Part shown: positions 10,212-18,270 of the stretch, piece after piece | Layout: the number at the start of each line of letters is the position of its first letter | How positions within the stretch are numbered: the stretch's first letter is position 1 | NCBI RefSeq assembly: GCF_000380165.1 | Contig: NZ_KB904680.1 | Coordinates: 153,915-217,914 of the forward strand | Length of the DNA: 64,000 bases | Source of the DNA: Wenjunlia vitaminophila DSM 41686 | GTDB taxonomy: Bacteria; Actinomycetota; Actinomycetes; Streptomycetales; Streptomycetaceae | Direction of reading: 5' to 3' | Made by a program: the position numbers and the translations under genes | The notes under the pieces: generated by a model | The model's input: only the letters and a program-made list of their open reading frames with translations | Told to the model about the DNA's origin: nothing | Database searches by the model: none

Positions 10212-12911
10212 TCACCTCAGCCGGCGCAGGAACGGGTCGAAGCGGCGGGCCGGCTGGAGCCTGATCCGCACGTCGAGCGTGACGACGCCGTCCGGCCGGG
10301 CCACCACCGGGTTGAGGTCCGCCTCGGCGAGCTGCGGCAGGTCCGCCGCCATCCGGGACAGCCGCAGCAGCAGTTGCTCGAGCCCCGCCACGTCGACGGG
10401 CTCCCCACCGCGGTGGCCGAACAGCAGCGGCGCGCAGCGCGGCTCGGTCAGCAGCCCGTAGACGTCGCTGTCGGTGAGCGGTGCCAGGCGCGCCACGTGG
10501 TCGCCGATCACCTCCGTGGCCGTGCCGCCGAGCCCGAAGAGCACCAGGGGGCCGAACACCTCGTCCTGGACCACGCCGGCGAACAGTTCCGTGCCGCGCC
10601 TGGCCATGGGCTGGACCAGGACCCCGGTCATCCCGTCCCCGAACCGGGAGGCCAGTTCCTGGTAGCCGGCGCGCACCTGGGCCCCGCCCACCAGGTCGAG
10701 CAGGACCGCGCCCCGCTCGCTCTTGTGCAGCAGCCCCGGCCCGTACGCCTTGAGCACGGCCCGGCCGTCGCGTGCCGTGAGCCGTTCGGCCGCGTCCGCG
10801 GCGGCGTCCGCGTCCCCCACCCAGGCCCACGGCACCTGCGGAACGCCGTAGCGGTCGAGCAGGTCCGCGCACTGCGGCGGGTCGAGCCACCCGCCGTCGG
10901 GGTGCGCGGCGAGGAACGCGTCGACGAGCTCGGCCGCCCCCTCGGTGTCGACGCCGGCCAGCTCGGGGACGATGCCGGCCGGGCGGGCACGCCAGCGGGC
11001 GTACGCGGCGGCGTGGGCCAGCGCCCGGGCGGCCGACTGGGGGTCGGCGAACGCCGGGATGGGACGGCCCTCCCCCGGCGTCAGCAGGCGCACGCCCTCG
11101 GGCTGGTGGGGAAGGACCGCCACCAGGGTGCAGGGCAGCTCGCCGCAGCAGGTGGTCAGTCCCCGGACCAGGTCCTCCCCCGTCGCCTCGCCCAGCGCCG
11201 TGGGGACCAGGCTGACCACCACCGCGTCCACGGCGTGGTGCCGGCACAGCCGCTCCACGCAGGCCGTCAGCGAGGACTCCCGCACGGCGGGCGAGGTGTC
11301 GATGGGGTTGGTCACCACCGCGCTCCCCGGCAGGTCCTCGCGCAACGCGGTGACCAGCTCCGCGGGGAGCTCGGGCACGGACAGGCCCGCCTCGACGCAG
11401 GCGTCCGCCGCCAGCACGCCGGACCCGCCGGCGTTGGAGACGATGGCCACCGAGGTCCCCGCAGGCAACGGCTGGGTGTGCAGCGTCGCCGCCGCGTCCA
11501 GCAGTTCGGCGATGCTGCGGGTCGCGACGACGCCGGCCTGGGTGAACAGGGCCCTGCGGGTCACCGTGCGGGTGGCGGCCGCCGCGGTGTGCGAGGCGGC
11601 GGCCCGCCGGCCGGGCTGGGAACGGCCGGCGTCCACGGTGAGCACCGGCATCCGCCGTCCGACGCGGCGGGCGGTGCGGGAGAAGGCCCGGGGGTTCCCG
11701 AACGACTCCAGGTGCAGCACGGCCAGGTCGGTGCACCCGTCGCTCTCCCACCACTGGAGCATGTCGTTGCCGCTGACGTCGTACTTGTCGCCCAGCGAGG
11801 CGAAACTGGACACCCCGATGCCCAGCCGGGACAGCCCCTCGAGCAGCGCGATCCCCACCCCTCCGGACTGCACCGCGACGCCCGCCCTGCCCGGCAGGGG
11901 CTGCTGCGGCGCGAAGCTGGCGTTGAGCCGCGCCCGCTGCTCGGTGTTGGCCAGACCCAGGCAGTTGGGGCCCACCAGCCGCATCCCGTGGTCCCGGCAG
12001 GCGGCCAGCAGCTCGGCGCCCTGCTCAGGGGTGAACCCGGCGGTGAGCACGGCCAGCGTGCGCACCCCGGCACGCCCGCACTCCCGGGCCACGCCCGCGG
12101 CCCGGTCGGCGGGCACGGTCACCACGGCCAGGTCAGGGACGTGCGGCAGGTCACCGACCTTCGGGTACGTCGGCAGGTGCTCCAGCAGGTGGGCGTGCGG
12201 GTTCACGACGTACAGCAGTCCCGGGTAGCCGGCGCGCCGCAGGTTCTTCAGCACCGCGCGCCCCACGGAGGTCGGTTTGCGTCCGGCGCCGACCACGGCG
12301 ACGCACCTCGGGCGCAGCAGGTGCTCCATGCTGGCGACGTCCGCCCGGCGGGCCCGGTCGTCCACCGCGTCGAGGTACCGCCCCTGCTCGTCGCGCAGCC
12401 ACACGGTGCACCGCACCTCGCCGCCCTCGTAGCGGCGGGACACGGGCAGGCCGAGGTCGGCGAAGACCTTCAGCATGGCCTGGTTGTCGGCGAGGGTGTC
12501 CGCGGTCAGCGCCGTCAGCCCCGCCTCGCGGGCGGCGTGCACCAGGTGCTCCACGAGCAGCGTCCCGACGCCCCGGTGGTGCCACCGCTCGGCCACGGCC
12601 ACGCCCAGCTCCGCCACGTCCGCCTCGTCGTCGCCGCCCACGTACTCGGCGACCCCGACGACCTGGTCCTCCGCGCCCGCGAGCAGCGCCTGGTAGCCAC
12701 GCCTGGCAGGCCCGAACACCCTCTCGACCGCCTGCTCCGCGGATTCCCGGCTCACCCCGAAGAAACGCCCCCGCAGGCTCTCCCGTGACATCTCCTCGTA
12801 CATCCGGCGCACTGCCCCGGCGTCCTGCGGGCACGGCGGGCGCAGCCACACCGTGGTGCCGTCGGCCAGCAGCGCGTGGTCCTCCCGCGGGAGGCGTTCG
12901 GCCTGGGTCAT
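10212..12911 (-). CDS. GNAT acetyltransferase fused to acyl-CoA ligase-like and ATP-grasp domains (Pat-like)
   Basis: An 899-residue protein with an N-terminal GNAT domain (about 1-170; LGVAVAERWHHRGVGTLLVEHL is the acetyl-CoA-binding motif), an NDP-forming acyl-CoA synthetase-like part (CoA-binding Rossmann fold from about 190 with VAVVGAGRKPTSVGRAVLKNL, then AVQSGGVG and a catalytic-His-type SHTA motif), and a C-terminal ATP-grasp domain (VLKAYGPGLLHKSERGAVLLDL). This is the layout of bacterial Pat-type protein lysine acetyltransferases that modify acyl-CoA synthetases. It heads the minus-strand run into the hydrogenase genes 190 nt downstream, so it may share their promoter. The substrate is unknown. 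No N-terminal cNMP domain is present, unlike the mycobacterial version. Confidence 0.88.
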   Translation of the reverse strand: MTQAERLPREDHALLADGTTVWLRPPCPQDAGAVRRMYEEMSRESLRGRFFGVSRESAEQAVERVFGPARRGYQALLAGAEDQVVGVAEYVGGDDEADVAELGVAVAERWHHRGVGTLLVEHLVHAAREAGLTALTADTLADNQAMLKVFADLGLPVSRRYEGGEVRCTVWLRDEQGRYLDAVDDRARRADVASMEHLLRPRCVAVVGAGRKPTSVGRAVLKNLRRAGYPGLLYVVNPHAHLLEHLPTYPKVGDLPHVPDLAVVTVPADRAAGVARECGRAGVRTLAVLTAGFTPEQGAELLAACRDHGMRLVGPNCLGLANTEQRARLNASFAPQQPLPGRAGVAVQSGGVGIALLEGLSRLGIGVSSFASLGDKYDVSGNDMLQWWESDGCTDLAVLHLESFGNPRAFSRTARRVGRRMPVLTVDAGRSQPGRRAAASHTAAAATRTVTRRALFTQAGVVATRSIAELLDAAATLHTQPLPAGTSVAIVSNAGGSGVLAADACVEAGLSVPELPAELVTALREDLPGSAVVTNPIDTSPAVRESSLTACVERLCRHHAVDAVVVSLVPTALGEATGEDLVRGLTTCCGELPCTLVAVLPHQPEGVRLLTPGEGRPIPAFADPQSAARALAHAAAYARWRARPAGIVPELAGVDTEGAAELVDAFLAAHPDGGWLDPPQCADLLDRYGVPQVPWAWVGDADAAADAAERLTARDGRAVLKAYGPGLLHKSERGAVLLDLVGGAQVRAGYQELASRFGDGMTGVLVQPMARRGTELFAGVVQDEVFGPLVLFGLGGTATEVIGDHVARLAPLTDSDVYGLLTEPRCAPLLFGHRGGEPVDVAGLEQLLLRLSRMAADLPQLAEADLNPVVARPDGVVTLDVRIRLQPARRFDPFLRRLR

Positions 12912-13024
12912 GCCTGATCACCGAGTTTCCCTGGAGACGCGTCGGACCTCCAGCGTCCAGCGCCCCGGCCGGCACGTCCGCCCCCGTGGTCCACCCGGAC
13001 GAAAAACAGCACTGAACGGCTGAC

Positions 13025-13043
13025 GTCCCGGCCACCCGGGGAC
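13025..13043. promoter_or_regulatory. Imperfect inverted repeat GTCCC...GGGAC upstream of the acetyltransferase/hydrogenase run
   Basis: GTCCCGGCCACCCGGGGAC lies about 115 nt upstream of the 12911 start codon. Outer arms GTCCC/GGGAC are perfect. They resemble the GGGAC/GTCCC arms of DosR/DevR-type hypoxia boxes, although in opposite orientation. Given a hydrogenase operon downstream, an oxygen- or redox-responsive operator is plausible but unproven. The rest of 12912-13116 shows no recognisable gene. Confidence 0.25.
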
Positions 13044-13116
13044 GAGTCGGCGTACGGGAACCCCCATGCGGTCGCCACGGACCGTGCCACCCGGTGACGG
13101 GGCCGGGTGGCACGGG

Positions 13117-13158
13117 GCCGCCGGGCGGCGGGGACGTGCTCCCCCGCCGCCCGGCGGC
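13117..13158 (-). terminator. Strong GC hairpin terminator after the subtilase gene
   Basis: A perfect 17-bp stem (13117-13133 with 13142-13158) and an 8-nt loop begin about 31 nt downstream of the subtilase stop codon. It should end transcription of the secreted-protein cluster. There is no T-tract, as is common in actinomycetes. Confidence 0.8.
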
Positions 13159-13188
13159 TGTCTCGACTTCGGTGGGTCAGGTGGTGGG

Positions 13189-15756
13189 TCAGGTGGTGGG
13201 GGTGGGGGTGCAGGTGCGGTCGCCGATGAAGGCGTTGTCGACGGCCCACCAGCCGGAGTTCTGACCGCGGTAGTGCAGGCGGTACCTCACGGTCGTCCGG
13301 TCGGCGGCCTGGGGGACGGCGACGACCTGGTTGGCGGTGCCGGCCTCGGCGGCGTAGCCGTGGGCGGACCAGACGGTCTCCCAGGTCCTGCCGCCGTCGA
13401 GGCTGAGGTCGACGGAGGTGGTGGAGTTGACGGCGGGTTCGAGGTGCTGGCCGAAGTCGATGGTGGCCTCGGTGCGGCCGGTCATGTCGTAGGTGGGGCT
13501 GGTGAGGTAGGTGTCCTGGAGGTACCCCTTGCCGGAGTTGCGGGAGTCAACGATGGCGAAGGAGCCGTCGCCGCCGGTGTGGTTGCCCCGCTCCCCGGGG
13601 TCGGTGAACTGCCAGCCGGGCTGGTAGCGGTAGTTGGGGATCTCCGGGTCCACGTTGGTGACGGTCCAGCCGCGCGGAGCCTTGGCCTGGGAGAACGTCT
13701 CGGTGGTGCCGTCGCGGGTGACCTGGTACCCGCGGGCGGTGCACTCCAGCGCCACGGTCAGGCCCACGTCGAGGCTCCGGCCGGTGGTGCCGAGGGTCAG
13801 GGTGCGGGTGGTCGGGTCGTAGCCGGGTTCGGTGGCGGTGTAGGTGAGGGTGTAGGCGGTGTCGGGGAGCAGCGGCAGGGTGTAGGCGCCGGTGGAGGGG
13901 TCGGTGGTGGCCGACCACCGGTGGCCCCTGCCGTCGTCGGCGACGACCTTCGCGGCCAGGCCCCAGCCCTGCCCCGAGCCGTCGGTGACCTTCCCGGTGA
14001 CGTCCACCCGCTGGGTCGGGTTCAGGGCCGGGCTGTGGGTGAGGGCCTGGTCCTTGGTGAGGGTGAGCGCGGTGGTGTCGGTGACGTAGCCGAACGCGGA
14101 CGCGGACACCTGGTAGTCGCCGGCGACCAGCCGCAGCGTGTACGTGCCGTTGGCCGGCACGGTGAACCTGCGGTTGACCGGCCCGGTGACGGAGACCTCG
14201 GCGCCGGGCAGGGGCTGACCGGTGTCGGCGTCCGTGACGGTGCCCGACAGCGTGGCGGTGCCGGCGACACCGACGTTCACCAGCGCGAGGGCGTCCAACC
14301 GGCCCTCGCCGTAGACGTTGTTGTTGGCCGCGGTTCCGCCGCAGGTGGTGTCGTCGGTGTCGATCGCGGACAGGTCCAGCAGGTCACGGGTGGCCTGGAT
14401 GTCGTGGGCGTACTCCGGCCGGGCCGACCACAGCAGCGCGACCGCGCCGGCGGTGTGCGGGGCCGCCATCGACGTCCCGGACATGAGCTGGTAGCCGTTG
14501 CCGGGCGCCGCCGAGCGGATGTTCACCCCGGGCGCGGAGATGTCCGGCTTGACCGTCCCGTCCTGGCCGGGACCCCGGCTGGAGAACGAGGCGATGGTGT
14601 TGTCGCTGTCGTAGGCGCCGACCGAGTAGTTGAGGGTGCGGCTGCCCGGTGTGCCGGAGGTCCTGCAGGCGGGGCCCTCGTTCCCGTTCGACCAGATCCC
14701 CATGATCCCCGAGGCCGCCCAGGCCTCCTGGACGTCCTCGAACAGTGGCTCGTCGGACGGGTTCACGCTGCCCCACGAGTTGTTGACGATGTCGGGGCGC
14801 CTGGCCGGGTCCGGGTTCTGCCCGTTGGCGTCGGTGGGCGCGAGCATCCACTGCGACGCGGCCAGCAGATCGACGTCGGAGCAGGTGGCGCAGCCGTTCG
14901 CGGTGATCCACCGCACCCCGGGGGCCACCCCGATCTGGTTGCCGGCGCCGTCGTCCCCGGCCATGGTGCCCATGGTGTGGGTGCCGTGGCCGTTCTTGTC
15001 ACACGGCCCCGCGCCCTTCTCGCACGCGCCGGAGGTGTCGAACCAGTTGTAGTCGTGGGTGAAGGTGCCGTCGCCGTTGTTGCCCCGGTACTGCCGCACC
15101 AGCGCCGGGTGGTCGAACTGCACCCCGGTGTCGATGTTGGCGATGACCACGCCCTCACCGCTGCGCCCGGTCTGCGCCCAGACGTCGTCGGCGTTGATGT
15201 TGGCCACGCCCCACTCCAGGCCGCCCGCGGCGGCCGAAGCGGGCTCGGACTCCACCGGCTCGGGCGGGGCGTACGTCCTGGACACCCGCACCTCGGCGAC
15301 GTCGGCGCGGGCGGCCAGCGTCCGCACCACGGACTCCGGCGCGTCCTGCACGAACACCGCATTGGTCACCCAGAACGACCTGGTGCGCAGGCCCTCGGCC
15401 CTGAGCAGCGAGCGCACCGGGGCCTGGGAGTCGGCGGCGGTGGCCTTCAGGTCGGCGACGACCTCCCGGCCCCGGGCGGTGTCGTCGGTGAGCCGCCGCG
15501 CGGACGTGAGGTCGGTGTCCTCGACGAGGCGCACCCACACGTCAGCGGTCTCGGCGGTGGCGTAGGCGGCGGCCAACTCCGGGGCCACCTTCGGTTCCGC
15601 CCGGGCCGACGTGGCCGGTCCGGCGGCCGAGGGCGCCCCGTCCTTCGGGGCGTCCCCGCCGGTCTGGGCCATCGCCGGCGCCAGGGCCCCGGCGACCAGC
15701 GCCAACGTGCACGCCGCCACCGAGGCCAGCCCGGCGGTGGAACGAGGAGTCCGCAT
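13189..15756 (-). CDS. Secreted subtilisin-like serine protease (S8) with carboxypeptidase-regulatory-like repeats
   Basis: A secreted endopeptidase of about 855 residues. It has a signal peptide (MRTPRSTAGLASVAACTLAL...AMAQ), a propeptide region, and an S8 catalytic domain with an intact triad: Asp in VIANIDTGVQFDH, His in NGHGTHTMGTMAG and Ser in SGTSMAAPHTAGAVALL. Two beta-sandwich repeats follow (LSGTVTDADTGQPLPGAEVSV and VTGKVTDGSGQG), then a C-terminal beta domain with conserved WYAxxx-like strands. The catalytic domain resembles bacillopeptidase F. Start choice: ATG at 15756 has GGAGG 9 nt upstream. A GTG at 15762 overlapping the previous stop (GTGA) is the alternative. It is the last gene of the cluster. 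Confidence 0.92.
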   Translation of the reverse strand: MRTPRSTAGLASVAACTLALVAGALAPAMAQTGGDAPKDGAPSAAGPATSARAEPKVAPELAAAYATAETADVWVRLVEDTDLTSARRLTDDTARGREVVADLKATAADSQAPVRSLLRAEGLRTRSFWVTNAVFVQDAPESVVRTLAARADVAEVRVSRTYAPPEPVESEPASAAAGGLEWGVANINADDVWAQTGRSGEGVVIANIDTGVQFDHPALVRQYRGNNGDGTFTHDYNWFDTSGACEKGAGPCDKNGHGTHTMGTMAGDDGAGNQIGVAPGVRWITANGCATCSDVDLLAASQWMLAPTDANGQNPDPARRPDIVNNSWGSVNPSDEPLFEDVQEAWAASGIMGIWSNGNEGPACRTSGTPGSRTLNYSVGAYDSDNTIASFSSRGPGQDGTVKPDISAPGVNIRSAAPGNGYQLMSGTSMAAPHTAGAVALLWSARPEYAHDIQATRDLLDLSAIDTDDTTCGGTAANNNVYGEGRLDALALVNVGVAGTATLSGTVTDADTGQPLPGAEVSVTGPVNRRFTVPANGTYTLRLVAGDYQVSASAFGYVTDTTALTLTKDQALTHSPALNPTQRVDVTGKVTDGSGQGWGLAAKVVADDGRGHRWSATTDPSTGAYTLPLLPDTAYTLTYTATEPGYDPTTRTLTLGTTGRSLDVGLTVALECTARGYQVTRDGTTETFSQAKAPRGWTVTNVDPEIPNYRYQPGWQFTDPGERGNHTGGDGSFAIVDSRNSGKGYLQDTYLTSPTYDMTGRTEATIDFGQHLEPAVNSTTSVDLSLDGGRTWETVWSAHGYAAEAGTANQVVAVPQAADRTTVRYRLHYRGQNSGWWAVDNAFIGDRTCTPTPTT

Positions 15757-15758
15757 GG

Positions 15759-17000
15759 TCACTTCCCTCCACAGGTCAGGTGGGCCAGCAGTTGGCCACT
15801 GCGGACCTGGGGCATCGGGACCGGTCCGTTCGGGGGCTCGATCGTCGCGGCCTCACCCACGGCCCACACCTCGTTCGGGCCGGCTCCTTCGATGGCCACG
15901 TAGTCGTAGATGTACTCGCTCGGCTGGGCACCCTGCGGCTTGACCTCGGTCCATGCCGTGCCGTCCCAGTGCGCCACCATCACCTGGGTGTACGAGGGGG
16001 CGACCACCGCCCAGACGTCGTCGGTGCCCGCGACGTACACGTCACGCACGTACGAGGCGTCGAACTGGCCCCGGGGAACGTCCGGGACGGCGTCCCACCG
16101 CTCGCCGTCCCAGCGGGTCAGCACGGGCTTCCACGTGGTCGGGTCCAGGGGGCTGCCGGTCATCCCGCCCAGCCAGACGTCGCCGGCGCCGTCCACGTCG
16201 ATCGTGAAGACCTGCGCCGTGGCCAGTTCCTCGGGCAGCGTCACCCGCTGCCACGCCGTGCCGTCGTAGCGCAGGACCAGGGCCTGCGCGTTGCCTTCGG
16301 CGTCCCGACCGGAGCCCGCGGCCCAGACGTCGGTGGCGGAGACCGCCGCCACCTTCTGCAGGTACGCGTACCGCGTGCCGGCCGCGGGCTGGTCCACGAC
16401 CGTCCACCGGGTGCCGTCCCAGTGCTCGATCAGGGCCCCGGACGAGCCCACGTTGCCGACCGCCCAGGCGTCGTCGGGTGCCACCGAGGCGACACCGGCC
16501 AGTTCGGCGCCGCCCTCCGCCGGCCTGGGCGACACCGCGCCGGGCACCAGCGTCCACCGGGTGCCGTCCCAGCGGGCCAGTGGGTTTGCCATGTTCAGTC
16601 CCATGGTGGGGATGTCACCGGAGACCATGGCCCAGCCGCTGCTCGGGGAGTCGTAGGACATGCCGGTGGTGCGGAAGAAGCCCTGGTCGATGCCGACGGG
16701 TCCGGGTATCTGGGCGTCGTCCTCCCGCAGGGCGGTGCCGTCCCAGGTGAGGGTGCGGCTCCCGCCGCCCTGCCGGTTCTCGGCGAAGACGACGTCGTTC
16801 TTGCCGTGCACGGTGACGGCGCTGATCTTGGCGTCGGTCTGGACCGGCGCCTGTTCGACGGTCCAGGTGGGGGTGCAGGCCCGTGGGGCGGCCCCGGCCG
16901 CGGGGGTGCCCGTGGTGAGGACGGTGGTCAGCAGGGCCGCGGTGCCCAGGGCGACCGCGCCCCGGCGGAGCCGTCCGCGTGGACGAGTGGGTGTGTTCAT
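15759..17000 (-). CDS. Secreted WDGT-repeat (beta-propeller-like) protein
   Basis: A 413-residue exported protein with a twin-basic N-terminus and hydrophobic segment (RRGAVALGTAALLTTVLTTGTPAAGAAP). The mature part has at least six repeats built on W-D-G-T-x-W (for example RWDGTRWTLV, HWDGTRWTVV, RYDGTAWQRV, RWDGERWDAV, HWDGTAWTEV), alternating with DVWAVG or DDAWAVG. This pattern suggests a multi-bladed beta-propeller. No catalytic motif is visible. It sits between a pseudo-sedolisin and an active subtilase, overlapping the latter by 4 nt if the GTG start is used, so a binding or inhibitor role for co-secreted proteins is possible. Function unknown. Confidence 0.85.
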   Translation of the reverse strand: MNTPTRPRGRLRRGAVALGTAALLTTVLTTGTPAAGAAPRACTPTWTVEQAPVQTDAKISAVTVHGKNDVVFAENRQGGGSRTLTWDGTALREDDAQIPGPVGIDQGFFRTTGMSYDSPSSGWAMVSGDIPTMGLNMANPLARWDGTRWTLVPGAVSPRPAEGGAELAGVASVAPDDAWAVGNVGSSGALIEHWDGTRWTVVDQPAAGTRYAYLQKVAAVSATDVWAAGSGRDAEGNAQALVLRYDGTAWQRVTLPEELATAQVFTIDVDGAGDVWLGGMTGSPLDPTTWKPVLTRWDGERWDAVPDVPRGQFDASYVRDVYVAGTDDVWAVVAPSYTQVMVAHWDGTAWTEVKPQGAQPSEYIYDYVAIEGAGPNEVWAVGEAATIEPPNGPVPMPQVRSGQLLAHLTCGGK

Positions 17001-17009
17001 GCCGGTCTC

Positions 17010-18254
17010 CTAGAAGGCGCCGGTGCCGTTGGGGGTGCCCATGCCGCTGGGCCCGTCGTAGCCGCGGGTCGCGGTGCAGAGCTTGTCTCCGCCGCAGGCG
17101 CCGTTCGCGCCGGCGGTGATGTCGAACAGGTACTGGGCGTTCTTGTACGGGCGCTGCGCGGCGGGGGTGGTGGTGTCGGTGCCGGCCAGGCCGTACACGC
17201 CGGCGACGAACGAGGACGACACCGGGGTGCCGACGACGTTGCTCCAGCCGCCCAGGTTGCTGCTGTAGATCCGCACCGGTGTGCTGTAGGCGCCGACGGC
17301 GGCGACGTCGGCGACGGTGCGGCGGTCCCCGCAGGCGTCCTTCCGCTGCCAGGACGCCTTCTTCTCGTAGAGCGAGCAGCCCGAGCCGGTCGACGACCAG
17401 GCGCGCTCCGCCCAGCCCCGGGCGCTGCCCGGGTCCGCGAACAGCTCGGTGGCGCCGACCGCGACCACGGAGTTGTAGGCCGAGGGCATGAGCTGCCGGC
17501 CGTCGGTGTTGAAGCCCTGCCCGGCCTGGGCGGTGATCGCCACACCGGGGTGGTCGAAGGACTTCGCGTACGCCGACTGGCCCTCGAACTCGTAGTAGGC
17601 CCACATCACGGTGACCGCGTCGGCGCCCTGGTCCACGGCCTGGTCGACCGCGGCGGCCATGCTCTGCGGGGTCTCGTCGTCGGCCTCGACCAGCAGCAGG
17701 TCGCAGTTCGGGCAGGCGGCGGACGCCATCTGCAGGCCGACGGCGCCGTGCGCCTGCCAGTTGGGGTTGGCCGGCGGGAGGGTCTCCCCGCCGCGTTGGT
17801 TGACCTTGCGGAAGCAGCCGCGCTCCGCGCCGCACTCCGAAAGACCGCTGCCCTCCCGGTAGGCGGCCAGGTCGAAGGCGGCGCTGGTGTTGTCGTAGGG
17901 GACGACGACGGCGATGGTCTGCCCGCCGCCGAGCCAGTCCGAGCGCAGGTTGTACGCGTCCTGCAACTCCGCCGCCGTCAGCCCGCCACCGACGGTGTTC
18001 GGGCCGACCGACGTGCCGTCGTCGTCGGTGACGACGGAGAGCAGGCACAGCGCCTCGCCGGTGTCCCGCGGACAGGCCGGGCGGGTGGTGGCGCCGTCGG
18101 AGCCCTGGGGCGCCGTGGCCGCCCCCCGGGGGCTGTTCGCCGAGCCGGGGGTGGCGAGGGCGGTGAGGACGGTGACCAGCGACACCGCCGCCACCGCCAC
18201 GGTGCGGCGCAGGCGTCTGCCCGGCCGGGTCTGTTCTTCCTGCCGTGAACGCAT
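17010..18254 (-). CDS. Secreted sedolisin/S53-like protein with lost catalytic residues
   Basis: A 414-residue exported protein (signal RRLRRTVAVAAVSLVTVLTALATPGSA). It matches the actinobacterial family annotated as S8/S53 peptidases, with LQDAYNLRSDWLGGGQTIAVVVPYD, CGAERGCFRKVNQRGG, CPNCDLLLVEAD, FDHPGVAITAQAG, VVAVGATELF and GYDGPSGMGTPNGTGAF. The catalytic positions look substituted. Where the family usually has E-x3-D, this protein reads WQAHGAVGLQM, and the usual GTSASSP nucleophile loop reads GTPVSSS. It is therefore probably an inactive homologue. The fold-defining cysteines seem kept. It lies 9 nt upstream of the propeller-like gene and 16 nt downstream of the 839-aa gene, clearly within one operon. 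Confidence 0.85.
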   Translation of the reverse strand: MRSRQEEQTRPGRRLRRTVAVAAVSLVTVLTALATPGSANSPRGAATAPQGSDGATTRPACPRDTGEALCLLSVVTDDDGTSVGPNTVGGGLTAAELQDAYNLRSDWLGGGQTIAVVVPYDNTSAAFDLAAYREGSGLSECGAERGCFRKVNQRGGETLPPANPNWQAHGAVGLQMASAACPNCDLLLVEADDETPQSMAAAVDQAVDQGADAVTVMWAYYEFEGQSAYAKSFDHPGVAITAQAGQGFNTDGRQLMPSAYNSVVAVGATELFADPGSARGWAERAWSSTGSGCSLYEKKASWQRKDACGDRRTVADVAAVGAYSTPVRIYSSNLGGWSNVVGTPVSSSFVAGVYGLAGTDTTTPAAQRPYKNAQYLFDITAGANGACGGDKLCTATRGYDGPSGMGTPNGTGAF

Positions 18255-18270
18255 CTGGGTCTCCTGGCGG

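Noticed and set aside
6408..12788. Very long plus-strand open frame (over 2000 codons) opposite the hydrogenase genes
   Set aside because: It is an antisense shadow of hypF and the Pat-like gene, typical of high-GC DNA, with low-complexity Arg/Pro/Gly/His translation and no domains.
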